Positions 32,709-41,438 of a stretch of 64,000 nt of DNA are shown in pieces (position 1 is the stretch's first letter; every line of letters starts with the position of its first letter). A program made the position numbers and the translations under genes. The stretch is from JASLBX01 sp036373915 (lineage in GTDB: Bacteria > Actinomycetota > Actinomycetes > Jiangellales > Jiangellaceae). Location of the stretch: NCBI GenBank assembly GCA_036373915.1, contig DASUUU010000073.1, positions 1 to 64,000 on the forward strand. The letters run 5' to 3'. The notes under the pieces were generated by a model, which was given only the letters and a program-made list of their open reading frames with translations, did no database searches and had not been told where the DNA came from.

Positions 32709-33475
32709 TGAACACCGCAGACCGTCGCATCGCCGAGGTGGAGCGCTACATCCACGAACTCGCGATCGCGCTGTCCGGGCTGCCCGCCGACGAGCGCGAG
32801 GACGTGATCGCGGGCATCCGCGAGCACATCGACGGCTCACTGCTGGCCATCGCCGACCCGACATCCGCCGACGTGCAGCGGGTGCTCGACGAGCTCGGTG
32901 ATCCGCTGGCGATCGCCGCCGATGCCGGCGCGCCGGCCGCGGCTGCATCGAGGCCACCGGGTACGGGGACCACACCACCGAGCCGGGCGGCGACACCCCT
33001 TTCGGGCGCGGCCTCCGCGCCACGGCAGGACTCTGCGAACGTCCCCCTTCTCGAGCGCGATTGGGTACCGATGGCCGTCATCGGCTCATTCGTGCTCGCC
33101 GGATTCTTCGTCTGGCTGGGAGGGCCGGTTCTCGCTTTCGCGGCATGGCTGGTCGGCCTCGTGGGTCTGCTCGCATCACCGCTCTGGCACGCCGTCGAGA
33201 AGCTCTTCGGCGTCGTGGTATTCGTCGCCGGCCCGGCAATCGTTGGTGGGCTTGTTCTCGGCTACGTCCCCGGCCGCGGCTTGTTCCGCGACAATGCCGG
33301 CCCTCGTGTGACGGATTCGTGGTTCGGCGGGTACGGCGCCTGGCCGCACCTCTTCGAGCTGGCCACGGCCGGCATCGTCGTCGTGCTGCTGGCAGCCGTC
33401 GGCGCGTGGCTGCTGGCCCGCGGCTCAGCCCGGGCGCGCGGCTCGTCCCGGGTACGCGGTTCCGTCGGCGGCTGA
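32708..33475 (+). CDS. HAAS domain (DUF1700-like) membrane protein
   Basis: 255 aa. The N-terminal 70 residues are the helical HAAS signalling domain (RYIHELAIALSGLPADEREDV, then GIREHID and VLDELGDP). A Pro/Ala/Thr-rich linker and four hydrophobic segments follow, ending in a basic tail. HAAS proteins are encoded directly after PadR-s1 regulators and are thought to act as membrane partners of them. The TGATG overlap with padR indicates coupled translation. Confidence 0.88.
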   Translation: MNTADRRIAEVERYIHELAIALSGLPADEREDVIAGIREHIDGSLLAIADPTSADVQRVLDELGDPLAIAADAGAPAAAASRPPGTGTTPPSRAATPLSGAASAPRQDSANVPLLERDWVPMAVIGSFVLAGFFVWLGGPVLAFAAWLVGLVGLLASPLWHAVEKLFGVVVFVAGPAIVGGLVLGYVPGRGLFRDNAGPRVTDSWFGGYGAWPHLFELATAGIVVVLLAAVGAWLLARGSARARGSSRVRGSVGG

Positions 33476-33480
33476 GCGGC

Positions 33481-34094
33481 CTACTTCGCCGTTTCCGGTT
33501 CGTCCCGCTCGCCGATCGGGGGTTCGTCGCCGGTATCCGTTGTCGCCGTACTCCCAGGAGGGCGAATCCGAACGGCGCAGCGGCCGCCGAGTCGACACAC
33601 TCGCCGATCCCATCGTCGCGATAGACGATTGCCGGACGCGGGAAGACGTTGCCCTCAGCTCCGCCCGGATACCAGCCACCGGCGTCGATGCACTCGGACC
33701 AATCCCAGACGTCGATGCTGTCCACCGGGCGACCATCCTGGTCGTAGATCCGCACTCCCTCCAATAACCGACCGTCCTGGTCGTACGGGTACAGGTTGAA
33801 GATTGTCGAGCCGTCCTGGTGGTAGCGGCCAGTGGGGTACGGCTCGTAGTAAGGCTCCTCGTACCAGAACGGCGAGTAAGGATCGCTGTAGCTGGCCAGC
33901 ACCAGCACCGCAGGCGTAAGGACGGTCAGAGCAGTGTTGCCGGCGATCTGTGCAAGCCGCGGCCGGCCCCACATCGGGCGGTCCACCGCTCGGCGGCCGA
34001 GCCAAACGGACCCGATCACAGTAGCCGCGAGTACAACGACACCGGCCGCCGTGCGGGGTACCCGAAGTGCGGGCGGCACCCCGAGAGTGAACAT
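33481..34094 (-). CDS. Membrane-anchored protein with DQDGR repeats; frameshift near the C-terminus
   Basis: About 204 aa. Two N-terminal hydrophobic segments are followed by an extracytoplasmic region with FNLYPYDQDGRLLEGVRIYDQDGRP, a Cys pair (SECIDAGG, GECVDS) and Tyr-rich FWYEEPYYEPYP. Near 33550-33565 the coding frame breaks: the initial frame runs on for some 470 nt through the neighbouring gene with basic, rare-codon-rich sequence. Shifting by one base gives a short acidic tail (DTGDEPPIGERDEPETAK) that stops at 33481, six nt from the convergent HAAS stop. A one-base deletion, real or a sequencing slip in a GGG/CCC run, is the simplest reading. Function unknown. Confidence 0.65.
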
Positions 34095-34118
34095 CAACAG
34101 TTGAGCCGCGACCGCCCG

Positions 34119-34397
34119 TCAGGCCCCGTGCTCGGAAACCGTCTCGTGATTCAAGAGCTTGCCATCGTGCCTGACCACGACGTACTCGACGCTGCCGTCG
34201 TGATAGTCCTCGCGGCTGGCCCGACAGCCGGCGTCGAAGAGCATCTGATCAGTGACCAGGCCCTGGTCGTCGCGGGTCTCGTAGTGCTCGCCGGTATTCG
34301 TCCGTCCGCACGGGGCGATCCGGCTGCCGAATCGTGCGCTCGTGACCGTCATCGCCCTCACCGCCTCCTCGCCCGGCCGGGCGTCGAACACCTTCAT
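34119..34397 (-). CDS. Hypothetical protein
   Basis: 92 aa from ATG 34397. Small soluble protein with two cysteines (RIAPCGR, DAGCRAS) and EYVVVRHDGKLLNHE near the end. No recognised domain, signal peptide or membrane segment. It is divergent from the uridine-kinase-like gene with a 59-bp spacer. Confidence 0.6.
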   Translation of the reverse strand: MKVFDARPGEEAVRAMTVTSARFGSRIAPCGRTNTGEHYETRDDQGLVTDQMLFDAGCRASREDYHDGSVEYVVVRHDGKLLNHETVSEHGA

Positions 34398-34456
34398 TGT
34401 CCCATTTCCGGCCACCTCGGGAAACGCCGCACGGCGGTTTGGCAGACTTGCGGTCC

Positions 34457-35059
34457 GTGCCCCGCGTCGTCCTACTTGCCGGTCCATCCGGCAGCGGCAA
34501 GTCCCACCTGGCCCGGTCCAGCGGACTGCCCGTCGTCGCGTTGGACGACTTCTACCGCGAGGGAGACGATCCGATGCTTCCTCGCCATCCAGGGCTGGGG
34601 ATCGCGGACTGGGACGATCCGGACGCCTGGGACGCAGCTCGCGCGGTGGACACCCTGGTGACGATCTGCACCACGGGCTCAGCCGACATCCCGGTGTACG
34701 ACATCGCCCACGACAAAGTGGTGCGCACCGAGCGGTTCACGGCGGGCACGTCACCGGTCGTAGTCGCCGAGGGCCTGTTCGCCGGCGAAATCGCGCCGGA
34801 GTGCCGCGACCGAGGCATCCTCGCCGATGCGATCGTCGTCCACCGCAAGCCCTCGAAGAACTTCGTCCGCCGCCTGCTTCGCGATCTCGCCGAACGGCGC
34901 AAACCCCCGCTGACGCTGCTGCGCCGGGGCATCGCCTTGTGGCGGGCCGAGCGGTCGATACTCAAGCGCCAGATGGCACTGGGCTGCCGGCCGATGAGCG
35001 CCTCGCAGGTCAGGCACGCGCTGGCGGCGATGGCCGTGGAGCCCCAAACGCCCGCGTGA
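34457..35059 (+). CDS. Uridine kinase-like P-loop protein
   Basis: 200 aa. Walker A GPSGSGKSHLARS, then VVALDDFYREGDDP and DWDDPDAWD match uridine/phosphoribulokinase-type folds; YDIAHDKVVRTER continues the acceptor region. It lacks the length of classic Udk and may use another nucleoside or a pantothenate-like substrate. GTG 34457 gives the proper P-loop strand start. Convergent with the adenosine deaminase gene, so nucleoside salvage is a plausible theme. Confidence 0.78.
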   Translation: MPRVVLLAGPSGSGKSHLARSSGLPVVALDDFYREGDDPMLPRHPGLGIADWDDPDAWDAARAVDTLVTICTTGSADIPVYDIAHDKVVRTERFTAGTSPVVVAEGLFAGEIAPECRDRGILADAIVVHRKPSKNFVRRLLRDLAERRKPPLTLLRRGIALWRAERSILKRQMALGCRPMSASQVRHALAAMAVEPQTPA

Positions 35060-35129
35060 GCGACCGCATCCGACTGCGGCCGCTTCCGGCGTCGTGGCTG
35101 ATCAAGCCACGCGAGGCCCGACCCGCCGA

Positions 35130-36242
35130 TCACCTCATTCCGCGGATGCGGGCGAACGCACGCGCAGCGCCCAGGTGGGCGTATCCGGGCTTGATCACGT
35201 CGTTGATCAGGCCGAGCCGCTCGTCGAACGGGATGAAGGCGCTCTTCATGGCGTTGACCGTGAACCACCGCATGTCGTCCAGGTCATAGTCGAACGCCTC
35301 GCAGAGCAGGTCGAACTCGCGCGATGCGGACGTCGCGCTCATCAACCTGTTGTCGGTGTTGACGGTGACCCGGAATCGAAGGCGGGTCAACAGCCCGATC
35401 GGGTGGTCACGGATCGACTCCGCGGCCCCGGTCTGGATGTTCGACGACGGGCACATCTCCAGAGGGACTCGCCGGTCGCGTACGTACGCCGCGAGGCGCC
35501 CGAGCGTCACCTGACCGTCCGGCTCGACGGCGATGTCGTCGATGATCCGCACCCCATGGCCCAACCGGTCGCAGCCACACCACTGCAAGGCCTCCCAGAT
35601 GGACGGCAGCCCAAAACCCTCGCCGGCGTGGATCGTGAAATGGGCATTCTCACGCCGCAGGTACTCGAAGGCGTCCAAGTGCCTGGTCGGTGGGAAACCG
35701 GCCTCCGCGCCGGCGATGTCGAAGCCGACGACCCCGGCATCGCGGTACCGCACCACGAGCTCGGCGATCTCGCGCGAGCGTGCCGCATGTCGCATGGCGG
35801 TCAGCAACGTGGCGACCTGGATCGGATTACCGGCCGCCGCCGCTCTCGACTCACCTAGCCGGAACCCCTCCTCGACCGCCTCGACGACCTGCTCGAGGCT
35901 CAGCCCGCGGGTCAGATGCTGCTCCGGTGCGTAGCGCACCTCGGCGTACACGACTCCGTCGGCCGCCAGATCCTCTGCGCACTCGGCCGCGACTCGGACG
36001 AGGGCATCGCGGGTCTGCATCACGGCGACGGTGTGGTCGAACGTCTCGAGGTACCGCTCGAGCGAGCCGGAATTCGCCGAATCGACGAACCACTGCGCGA
36101 GCTTGTCCGCGTCCGTAGCCGGTAGCTCGTGCCCGATCTCCGCTGCCAACTCGATGATCGTGGCCGGACGTAAGCCGCCGTCCAGGTGGTCGTGCAGCAA
36201 CACCTTGGGGGCGGCGAGAATCTCCTCGCGAGTCGGGGCCAT
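35130..36242 (-). CDS. add: Adenosine deaminase
   Basis: 370 aa TIM-barrel Zn hydrolase that deaminates adenosine and deoxyadenosine to inosine forms. Zinc ligands and catalytic residues: His17/His19 in LLHDHLDGG, HAGEGFG with the catalytic Glu, LGHGVRI, and NTDNR with the metal-binding Asp (family STDDP; here NTDNR, a mild change). ATG 36242 is the first in-frame start. Divergent from the PPOX gene. Confidence 0.94.
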   Translation of the reverse strand: MAPTREEILAAPKVLLHDHLDGGLRPATIIELAAEIGHELPATDADKLAQWFVDSANSGSLERYLETFDHTVAVMQTRDALVRVAAECAEDLAADGVVYAEVRYAPEQHLTRGLSLEQVVEAVEEGFRLGESRAAAAGNPIQVATLLTAMRHAARSREIAELVVRYRDAGVVGFDIAGAEAGFPPTRHLDAFEYLRRENAHFTIHAGEGFGLPSIWEALQWCGCDRLGHGVRIIDDIAVEPDGQVTLGRLAAYVRDRRVPLEMCPSSNIQTGAAESIRDHPIGLLTRLRFRVTVNTDNRLMSATSASREFDLLCEAFDYDLDDMRWFTVNAMKSAFIPFDERLGLINDVIKPGYAHLGAARAFARIRGMR

Positions 36243-36280
36243 GCGCTCGACGGTACCGCGTATCCCTAGAGTGAGAGTTC

Positions 36281-36712
36281 ATGATTTCCGTGCTGCCCGA
36301 TCCCGCCTCCCCGTTCGGCCGCCGGGTCCGCGACCGGTTCCGTCACGAAGAGGTCATCTGGCTGACGACTGTCGGCCGAGACGGCACCCCGCAGCCGAAC
36401 CCGGTGTGGTTCATCTGGCCGGGCGAGGCGGAGATCCTCACCTACAACATGCCGACGGCTCATCGGCTGGCCCACGTCGCCGAGCGGCCGGCCGTGTCGC
36501 TGCATTTCAACAGCGCCGAGGACGGTAACGACGTCGTCGTGGCACGCGGCCTCGCTGAGCGGGCCGACGGCGAACCGCCGCCTCACGAGTCGCCGGCCTA
36601 CCTGGCCAAGTATCGCGAGGCCATGCTCGAGATCAGCGGCAGCCTCGAGGCGTTCGCGTCCGCCTACTCGGTACCGGTGCGGATCCGCATGACCCGGATC
36701 CGCGGCTACTGA
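36281..36712 (+). CDS. PPOX-class F420-dependent oxidoreductase-like protein
   Basis: 143 aa split-barrel flavin/deazaflavin protein of the TIGR03667-like group: EVIWLTTVGRDGTPQPNPVWFIW, then ILTYNMPTAHRLAHVAERPAVSLHF. Such proteins bind F420 or FMN and reduce unknown substrates or scavenge oxidised cofactors. The start has GAGAG and a TAGAGT box 8 nt upstream. It ends 8 nt before the regulatory site of the sugar locus but is not clearly part of it. Confidence 0.85.
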   Translation: MISVLPDPASPFGRRVRDRFRHEEVIWLTTVGRDGTPQPNPVWFIWPGEAEILTYNMPTAHRLAHVAERPAVSLHFNSAEDGNDVVVARGLAERADGEPPPHESPAYLAKYREAMLEISGSLEAFASAYSVPVRIRMTRIRGY

Positions 36713-36720
36713 AGGTCCGG

Positions 36721-36764
36721 CATACCAGTGGGGAGCTGGTGGCCCTCAACAAGGCTTGTATGCT
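36721..36764 (+). promoter_or_regulatory. Promoter region of the SMP-30 gene with a CATACCAGT site
   Basis: CATACCAGT (36721-36729) recurs upstream of the other units of this locus. ACCAG-N7-CTGGT forms a dyad around it (36724-36740). TATGCT (36759-36764) is a TANNNT -10 candidate. The site would let the GntR protein encoded at 49.05 kb control this gene too. Confidence 0.5.
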
Positions 36765-36809
36765 AGCGTTCCAGCTGGCCGTACCGGTATAGGTCTGCTG
36801 GAGCGAGGC

Positions 36810-37664
36810 ATGGCACCCACCGCCGCGATGGAGATCTACTTCGACGGGCTGCTCACCGAGCCGCGACTGGACCATCCCGAAGGCATCGCGGTCCATCCGA
36901 ACGACGGCAGCGTCTGGTGTGGTGGCGAACGCGGCCAGATCTTCCGGATCGCCGAAGGCAAGATCGAGCAGGTGGCATCGACCGATGGGTTCTGCCTCGG
37001 CATAGCCTTCAGCCACACCGGCGATCTCTACATCTGCGACCTGGCCCATGCCGCCGTCCTTCGGATGGACGGCCAGACCGGCGAGCTCGCCCGGTTCGCC
37101 GATGGTGCGGGCGAGCTCAGGTTCGTCTCACCGAACTTCGTCCTCGTCGACGCGGCCGGCCGGGTCTACGTCTCTGACAACGGCGTGCCCAACCAGCCCG
37201 GCCCGGGTGTGTTCCGGTTCGACCCCGACGGCAGCGGCGAACTGTGGCATCCGGGCCCGTTCAACTTCGCGAACGGAATGGCCCTCTCGCCGGACGGCAG
37301 AACGCTCTTCGTCGTCGAGTCGTGGGCGCGGCGGGTCGTCGCCGTGCCCATCGCTGGCGACGGCACCTCGGGAACAGCGTCCGCAGTCGTGGAACTACCG
37401 GAGATGATTCCCGACGGCCTCGCTTTCGACGTGCATGGCCGCCTGTACGTCGCCTGCTACGAACCGAGCCAGATCCTCACCGTCGATCCGGCCACCGGCG
37501 ACTGGGCCGTGCTGGCCAGGGATCCCGACGCACACATGCTGTGCCACCCCACGAACATCGCCTTCCGGGAAGACCGGCTGCTGGCCGCGAACCTCGGCCG
37601 GTGGCACGTCACCAGCATCGACGTCGGTGTGGCCGGCGTGCCCGTTCCTCCGCCGGCTTCCTGA
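36810..37664 (+). CDS. SMP-30/gluconolactonase family lactonase
   Basis: 284 aa six-bladed beta-propeller. Metal-binding residues are expected in HPEGIAVHP (Glu), VSPNFVLVDAAGRVYVSDNG (Asn/Asp), FANGMALSPDGRTLFVVES and IPDGLAFDVHGRLYVACY (Asp); the repeats are easily seen. These enzymes open sugar or other lactones to acids. Beside a mannonate dehydratase, a mannono- or gluconolactone substrate is likely. ATG 36810 follows GGAG by 6 nt. No signal peptide, so the reaction is cytoplasmic. Confidence 0.9.
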   Translation: MAPTAAMEIYFDGLLTEPRLDHPEGIAVHPNDGSVWCGGERGQIFRIAEGKIEQVASTDGFCLGIAFSHTGDLYICDLAHAAVLRMDGQTGELARFADGAGELRFVSPNFVLVDAAGRVYVSDNGVPNQPGPGVFRFDPDGSGELWHPGPFNFANGMALSPDGRTLFVVESWARRVVAVPIAGDGTSGTASAVVELPEMIPDGLAFDVHGRLYVACYEPSQILTVDPATGDWAVLARDPDAHMLCHPTNIAFREDRLLAANLGRWHVTSIDVGVAGVPVPPPAS

Positions 37665-37687
37665 CCGGCTCGACGCCTCCCGGGCGG

Positions 37688-38722
37688 TCAGAGATTCAGC
37701 GCGTCCAACAGACCCTGGAGGTAGCCGATCGCATGCGCTCGGCCTCGGCTGCAGTATGCAGCCGAGGAGGTGTCCACCCAGGTGTCCGGGTCACCGATCA
37801 TCGCTGGGACGTGGTCGTCGATAAGGAAACCGTCGAAGCCGGCCGCCGCTAGCCGGCGGAGCACCGCGGCCGGATCGTAGTTGCCCTCGCCGAGGAAGCA
37901 TTCGGCGAACTTGGGCACCGTGCCCTGCACGTCCCGGAAGTGAATGTAGAAGATCTTCCCCTTCGGCCCGAAGAAGTCGATCACCTTATTCACGCTGCGC
38001 TCTCCGTCCATCTCGGACACCGTGCCCAGACACAGCGTCAGACCCCACGAGGGGCTCCCACCGGACAGCTCGTACGCTCGCTCCAGGCCCTCAGGGCTGG
38101 ACAGGATTCGGGCGATCCCACCGAGCGCGAGCTCGGGTGTCGGCGGATCGTCCGGATGCACGGACAGCCGGACCCCAACGTCCTCCGCAACCGGCAACAC
38201 GGCCCCCAGGAAGACCCGGTAGTTCTCCCACATCCGCTCGGCACCTATCGGCTCCGGTGGTGGCTCCGGCGGCGTCAGCTTGTAGCCGGCCAGCTTGTTG
38301 CCGCCGGCCACCCGATCGGCGTCGAAGGCGGTCACCAATGCCCCGCCGCGCCCGCGGGCTCGCAGCTCGGTCCGCCAGACGTAACCGGGCAGGAAGTGAT
38401 GGCCCAGGGTGAAGATTCCCGCAGCGGACATGTTGCGGATCGTCCGGCAGTAGTTCTCCAGCTGCGCCTCACGGCCCGGCAGACCCAGCAGTACCTTGTC
38501 CCAGTGGTGGTACGGGACATTCTCGATCGCTTCGAGAGTGAGACCCGCGCGCTTGCAACGCTCGCGTAGCGCCACCAGCTCGTCGGCCTGCCAGTACCCC
38601 GCGTGACCGGTCAGATTGGCCGGTGTGTGCAGGTGCATGCTGCCCAGCCCGAGTTGCTGAGCGAAGGCGACCACCTCGTCGTCCACCGCCTCGATGTGAC
38701 CGAGCGCGACCCTGATAGCCAA
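37688..38722 (-). CDS. uxuA: Mannonate dehydratase (UxuA family)
   Basis: 344 aa TIM barrel that would dehydrate D-mannonate to 2-keto-3-deoxygluconate. Family features: SMHLHTPANL, ENVPYHHWDKVLLGLPGR, LSVHPDDPP with the metal-binding His, LTLCLGTVSEM, and YIHFRDVQGTVPKFAECFLGEGNYD. Start is TTG 38722. No uronate isomerase (uxaC) or fructuronate reductase (uxuB) is present in the window, so mannonate may come from another route such as oxidation of mannose. Six nt after the GH38 stop, same operon. Confidence 0.87.
   Translation of the reverse strand: MAIRVALGHIEAVDDEVVAFAQQLGLGSMHLHTPANLTGHAGYWQADELVALRERCKRAGLTLEAIENVPYHHWDKVLLGLPGREAQLENYCRTIRNMSAAGIFTLGHHFLPGYVWRTELRARGRGGALVTAFDADRVAGGNKLAGYKLTPPEPPPEPIGAERMWENYRVFLGAVLPVAEDVGVRLSVHPDDPPTPELALGGIARILSSPEGLERAYELSGGSPSWGLTLCLGTVSEMDGERSVNKVIDFFGPKGKIFYIHFRDVQGTVPKFAECFLGEGNYDPAAVLRRLAAAGFDGFLIDDHVPAMIGDPDTWVDTSSAAYCSRGRAHAIGYLQGLLDALNL
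37743..37767. repeat. Perfect 25-bp palindrome inside the 3' end of uxuA
   Basis: CCTCGGCTGCA-GTA-TGCAGCCGAGG, 11-bp arms with a 3-nt loop. It lies 79 nt downstream of the convergent SMP-30 stop and could terminate that rightward transcript while being read as codons of uxuA on the other strand. Confidence 0.75.
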
Positions 38723-38728
38723 GCCGGT

Positions 38729-41410
38729 TCACACCCCCGTGGATCGGCGCAGGAGGACGGCGGTCATCTCCGCCGGCCGCAGTTCCAATGTAATCGCACC
38801 GTCGACGACCTGTACCGGATCACCTATGGGAGTCTCCAGCACGCTTACCCGGTGCGCTTCGGTCGGCTGATACCCGGAGACATCCAGGCGCACGGCCTGC
38901 GATTCGCGGACAAGGCTGCGGATCCGGAGGATGACGCCACCGTCCTCGGTCACCGACTCCTTGGCGTGGACCATCACGTCGGCATCGTCGAGCGCCAGGT
39001 ACGACCGCTCCGCGTCGGCTACGGTGCGGGAGTAGTCACGCAACACGATCGGCGGTGTGTGCATCTCTTCGGCGAACCGCCCGGCGGCCGCGTCGTGCAC
39101 CGAACCCTCGTGCGTCGTGAGCCGGTAGCGCAGCGGGATCAGGCCACCCTGACTTGCTTTGAAGTTGACCATCCAGTGGTTGTTCAGTGCCCACGACATG
39201 ATGGCCGGCGCCTCGGGCGCGAGCCGTTCCGCCGCCTTCGCGGTAGTGATGCCGCCAAGCTGCACCAGCGGTGCGTCCAGCGGCGCTACCGTCACGCCGG
39301 CCGTGCCGTCACTGACGTCGAACCAACCGCGTACCGGGAACCAGTCGCGTACGGTGCCGGGCAACTGGTCGTCGTCCGGCGAGAACGGCACACCGTTGAC
39401 GTCCCCGCGGAAGGTCGGCTCACCCAACGCGGTCGGGAAGGCCACGAACAGCTCCTCGGCGTCGCAGACATGTTCCTTGTCCAGTTCCCAGTCGATGCCC
39501 AGGTGGCGGGTGCGGGTGTCCAGCCAGTACGTGCAGCGGGCCCAGCGCACCCCAGTGATCGAGCACTGCACGGAGATCGAGACCCGCCCGTGCTCGATCA
39601 CCGGGATTCCCACGGCGACATCGGTCGGGACCTCGTGGCGGAACCGGACGTCGGTGTTCCAGGCGCCGAAGTTCGGAACCTGGGAGAAGTCCCAACCCGA
39701 GTTGATGGTGTCGCGGCCGGGAGTCATGGAGCCGGCGTCGTAGCCCGGCGTGCTGTCGTCGACCTGCTGGTAGATCAGCTGTCCGAGGCGCCAGCCGCGG
39801 TAGGTGCCGGCGAGCTCGCGGTCCAGTCGCTTGTCGTAGAGCGACCGCAGTCCGCCGGTCTGCGGGTCGACCTCGACGCGGTAGTGCTCGTTCTCGATGG
39901 TCTGCCCGGAAGCCGCCAGATCATCGCTCACGTCGGGCGCGTCCAGGTCCGCGAACACGTAGCCGAACGCCGGCAGCCGCAGCCGCTTGCGGCGGTCCGG
40001 CGTCGGCGGCTTCTCCCCGCCCCACGGCACACCGCGCGGAAAGAATGCCTCGAGCACGCCGACCGGCGCCGCGCCACCGCGTAGCTCCGGCTCGGCGACG
40101 AACACCTCGCGCTCCCAGGGAAGCGTGTTGACGACCAGCAGATCGTTGGTGTCGGCGGCCGGGTAGGCCTCGTCCGGGGTCAGGTCGCCGACATTGAACC
40201 TGCCCTCAGGTCCGGGATCGGCCAGCTCGCCGGCCAACCGGCGGGCCGACCGCGCCAGGATGTCGTGGGTCTCACCCGAGCCGCGATAGGCGAACGAGGC
40301 CTTGTAATTCCACTGCCCCTTGGACCACACGGAGTCCGGAGCTGCGACGCTGGCGAACGCGCCCCACGTGTGCTCGTCGTACAGGCTCAGCAGCTCGTAG
40401 ACGTGGGCCAGCCGCTCCGCGGGCACCGCGGGATGCGTGTCCTTGCTCGCCCAGCTCGCGACCGTCTCCGCGGCCACGAGCAGGTTGTGGCTCTCCCGGT
40501 TCACGCCGCTTTCGAACGCGCTGGATGCGATGCCGTCGCACCACCAGTCCAGCCAGTCCCCTCGCATGACCGGCAGCGTCGACTCGTGCTCCGCCAAGAC
40601 GCGCCGGAACAGGGATGGCGTGGAGAACTCCAGCCGCGGTGTGCGGCCCTGTTCGTTCCACTCTCGGACAAAGTCGATCATCCGGATGTCGGGTGGGCCG
40701 TTGTCGACCCGGATCGGGTGCGTCGACTGGCAGTACAGGAAGTCCCACGGGTAGCCGGTGTCCTCCTCCAGCATCTGGAGGAACTTCGGGAAGAACCTGT
40801 CGACGTACCGCCAGTCGCCGAGCTTGGCGTTGCTGCGGGCGAACAGGTAGTGGAATCCGTTCCAGGTCAGTGTGCGGCGACCGGTAGGCCCCTCCCACCA
40901 GAACGCCTGCGGGCATGGCTTGGGCACCCCGCCACGCACTGGATTGACCGACATGGTCAGAAAGTCGATGCCGGCTTCGGCAAGAAGGTCGGCGAACATC
41001 CAGCTGATCCCGTTGGAGTCCGACTGCATCGCGGAACTTATCGTGACGCCGAACTGCTCGCGCAGCCACCGGACCGGGTACAGGCTGCGGGCCATCTGCT
41101 CAGGAGCGAGCGACGGCGTGAAGTTCCACTGCATCGCTGTCACGTCGATCTGCCCCCGCTGGTGGCAGGCCAGGAACCGTTCGACCTGCTTGTCGCCGGC
41201 CTGCCGGAACCACCGTTCGGTGACTCCCGTGCCTTCGCACACCCAGCGGTAGCGCGACTCGTCCGGCGCGTCCGCGGTGTACTCGCACAGCTCGATCGCC
41301 CTGTCGATGAACTCCAGGTGCTGCCGGAACACGACATCCTGGTGGTCGGTGAAGCCCAGATCGGTGTGGCTGTGATTGGCCAGATACACGGTGGAGATCT
41401 GCGGACTCAA
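38729..41410 (-). CDS. GH38 alpha-mannosidase-like glycoside hydrolase (first copy)
   Basis: About 893 aa. The GH38 zinc site is HSHTDLGF (His15, Asp17) and the probable nucleophile is Asp131 in AMQSDSNG; further residues are in YCQSTHPIRVDNGPP and YDEHTWGAF. The C-terminal beta-sandwich domains follow (LYDKRLDREL, NNHWMVNFKASQGG). No signal peptide, so it acts on imported substrate. TTG 41410 is chosen because AGAAGGGA lies 7 nt upstream; a longer form from ATG 41473 would overlap the permease gene. Exact substrate unknown; GH38 enzymes use alpha-mannosides with retention. Confidence 0.87.
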   Translation of the reverse strand: MSPQISTVYLANHSHTDLGFTDHQDVVFRQHLEFIDRAIELCEYTADAPDESRYRWVCEGTGVTERWFRQAGDKQVERFLACHQRGQIDVTAMQWNFTPSLAPEQMARSLYPVRWLREQFGVTISSAMQSDSNGISWMFADLLAEAGIDFLTMSVNPVRGGVPKPCPQAFWWEGPTGRRTLTWNGFHYLFARSNAKLGDWRYVDRFFPKFLQMLEEDTGYPWDFLYCQSTHPIRVDNGPPDIRMIDFVREWNEQGRTPRLEFSTPSLFRRVLAEHESTLPVMRGDWLDWWCDGIASSAFESGVNRESHNLLVAAETVASWASKDTHPAVPAERLAHVYELLSLYDEHTWGAFASVAAPDSVWSKGQWNYKASFAYRGSGETHDILARSARRLAGELADPGPEGRFNVGDLTPDEAYPAADTNDLLVVNTLPWEREVFVAEPELRGGAAPVGVLEAFFPRGVPWGGEKPPTPDRRKRLRLPAFGYVFADLDAPDVSDDLAASGQTIENEHYRVEVDPQTGGLRSLYDKRLDRELAGTYRGWRLGQLIYQQVDDSTPGYDAGSMTPGRDTINSGWDFSQVPNFGAWNTDVRFRHEVPTDVAVGIPVIEHGRVSISVQCSITGVRWARCTYWLDTRTRHLGIDWELDKEHVCDAEELFVAFPTALGEPTFRGDVNGVPFSPDDDQLPGTVRDWFPVRGWFDVSDGTAGVTVAPLDAPLVQLGGITTAKAAERLAPEAPAIMSWALNNHWMVNFKASQGGLIPLRYRLTTHEGSVHDAAAGRFAEEMHTPPIVLRDYSRTVADAERSYLALDDADVMVHAKESVTEDGGVILRIRSLVRESQAVRLDVSGYQPTEAHRVSVLETPIGDPVQVVDGAITLELRPAEMTAVLLRRSTGV

Positions 41411-41438
41411 CGCAACTTCCCTTCTTTCGGTGTGCGAC

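Noticed and set aside
37688..38722. Complete glucuronate pathway
   Set aside because: Only the UxuA-type dehydratase is present; uxaC and uxuB homologues are not found in the window.
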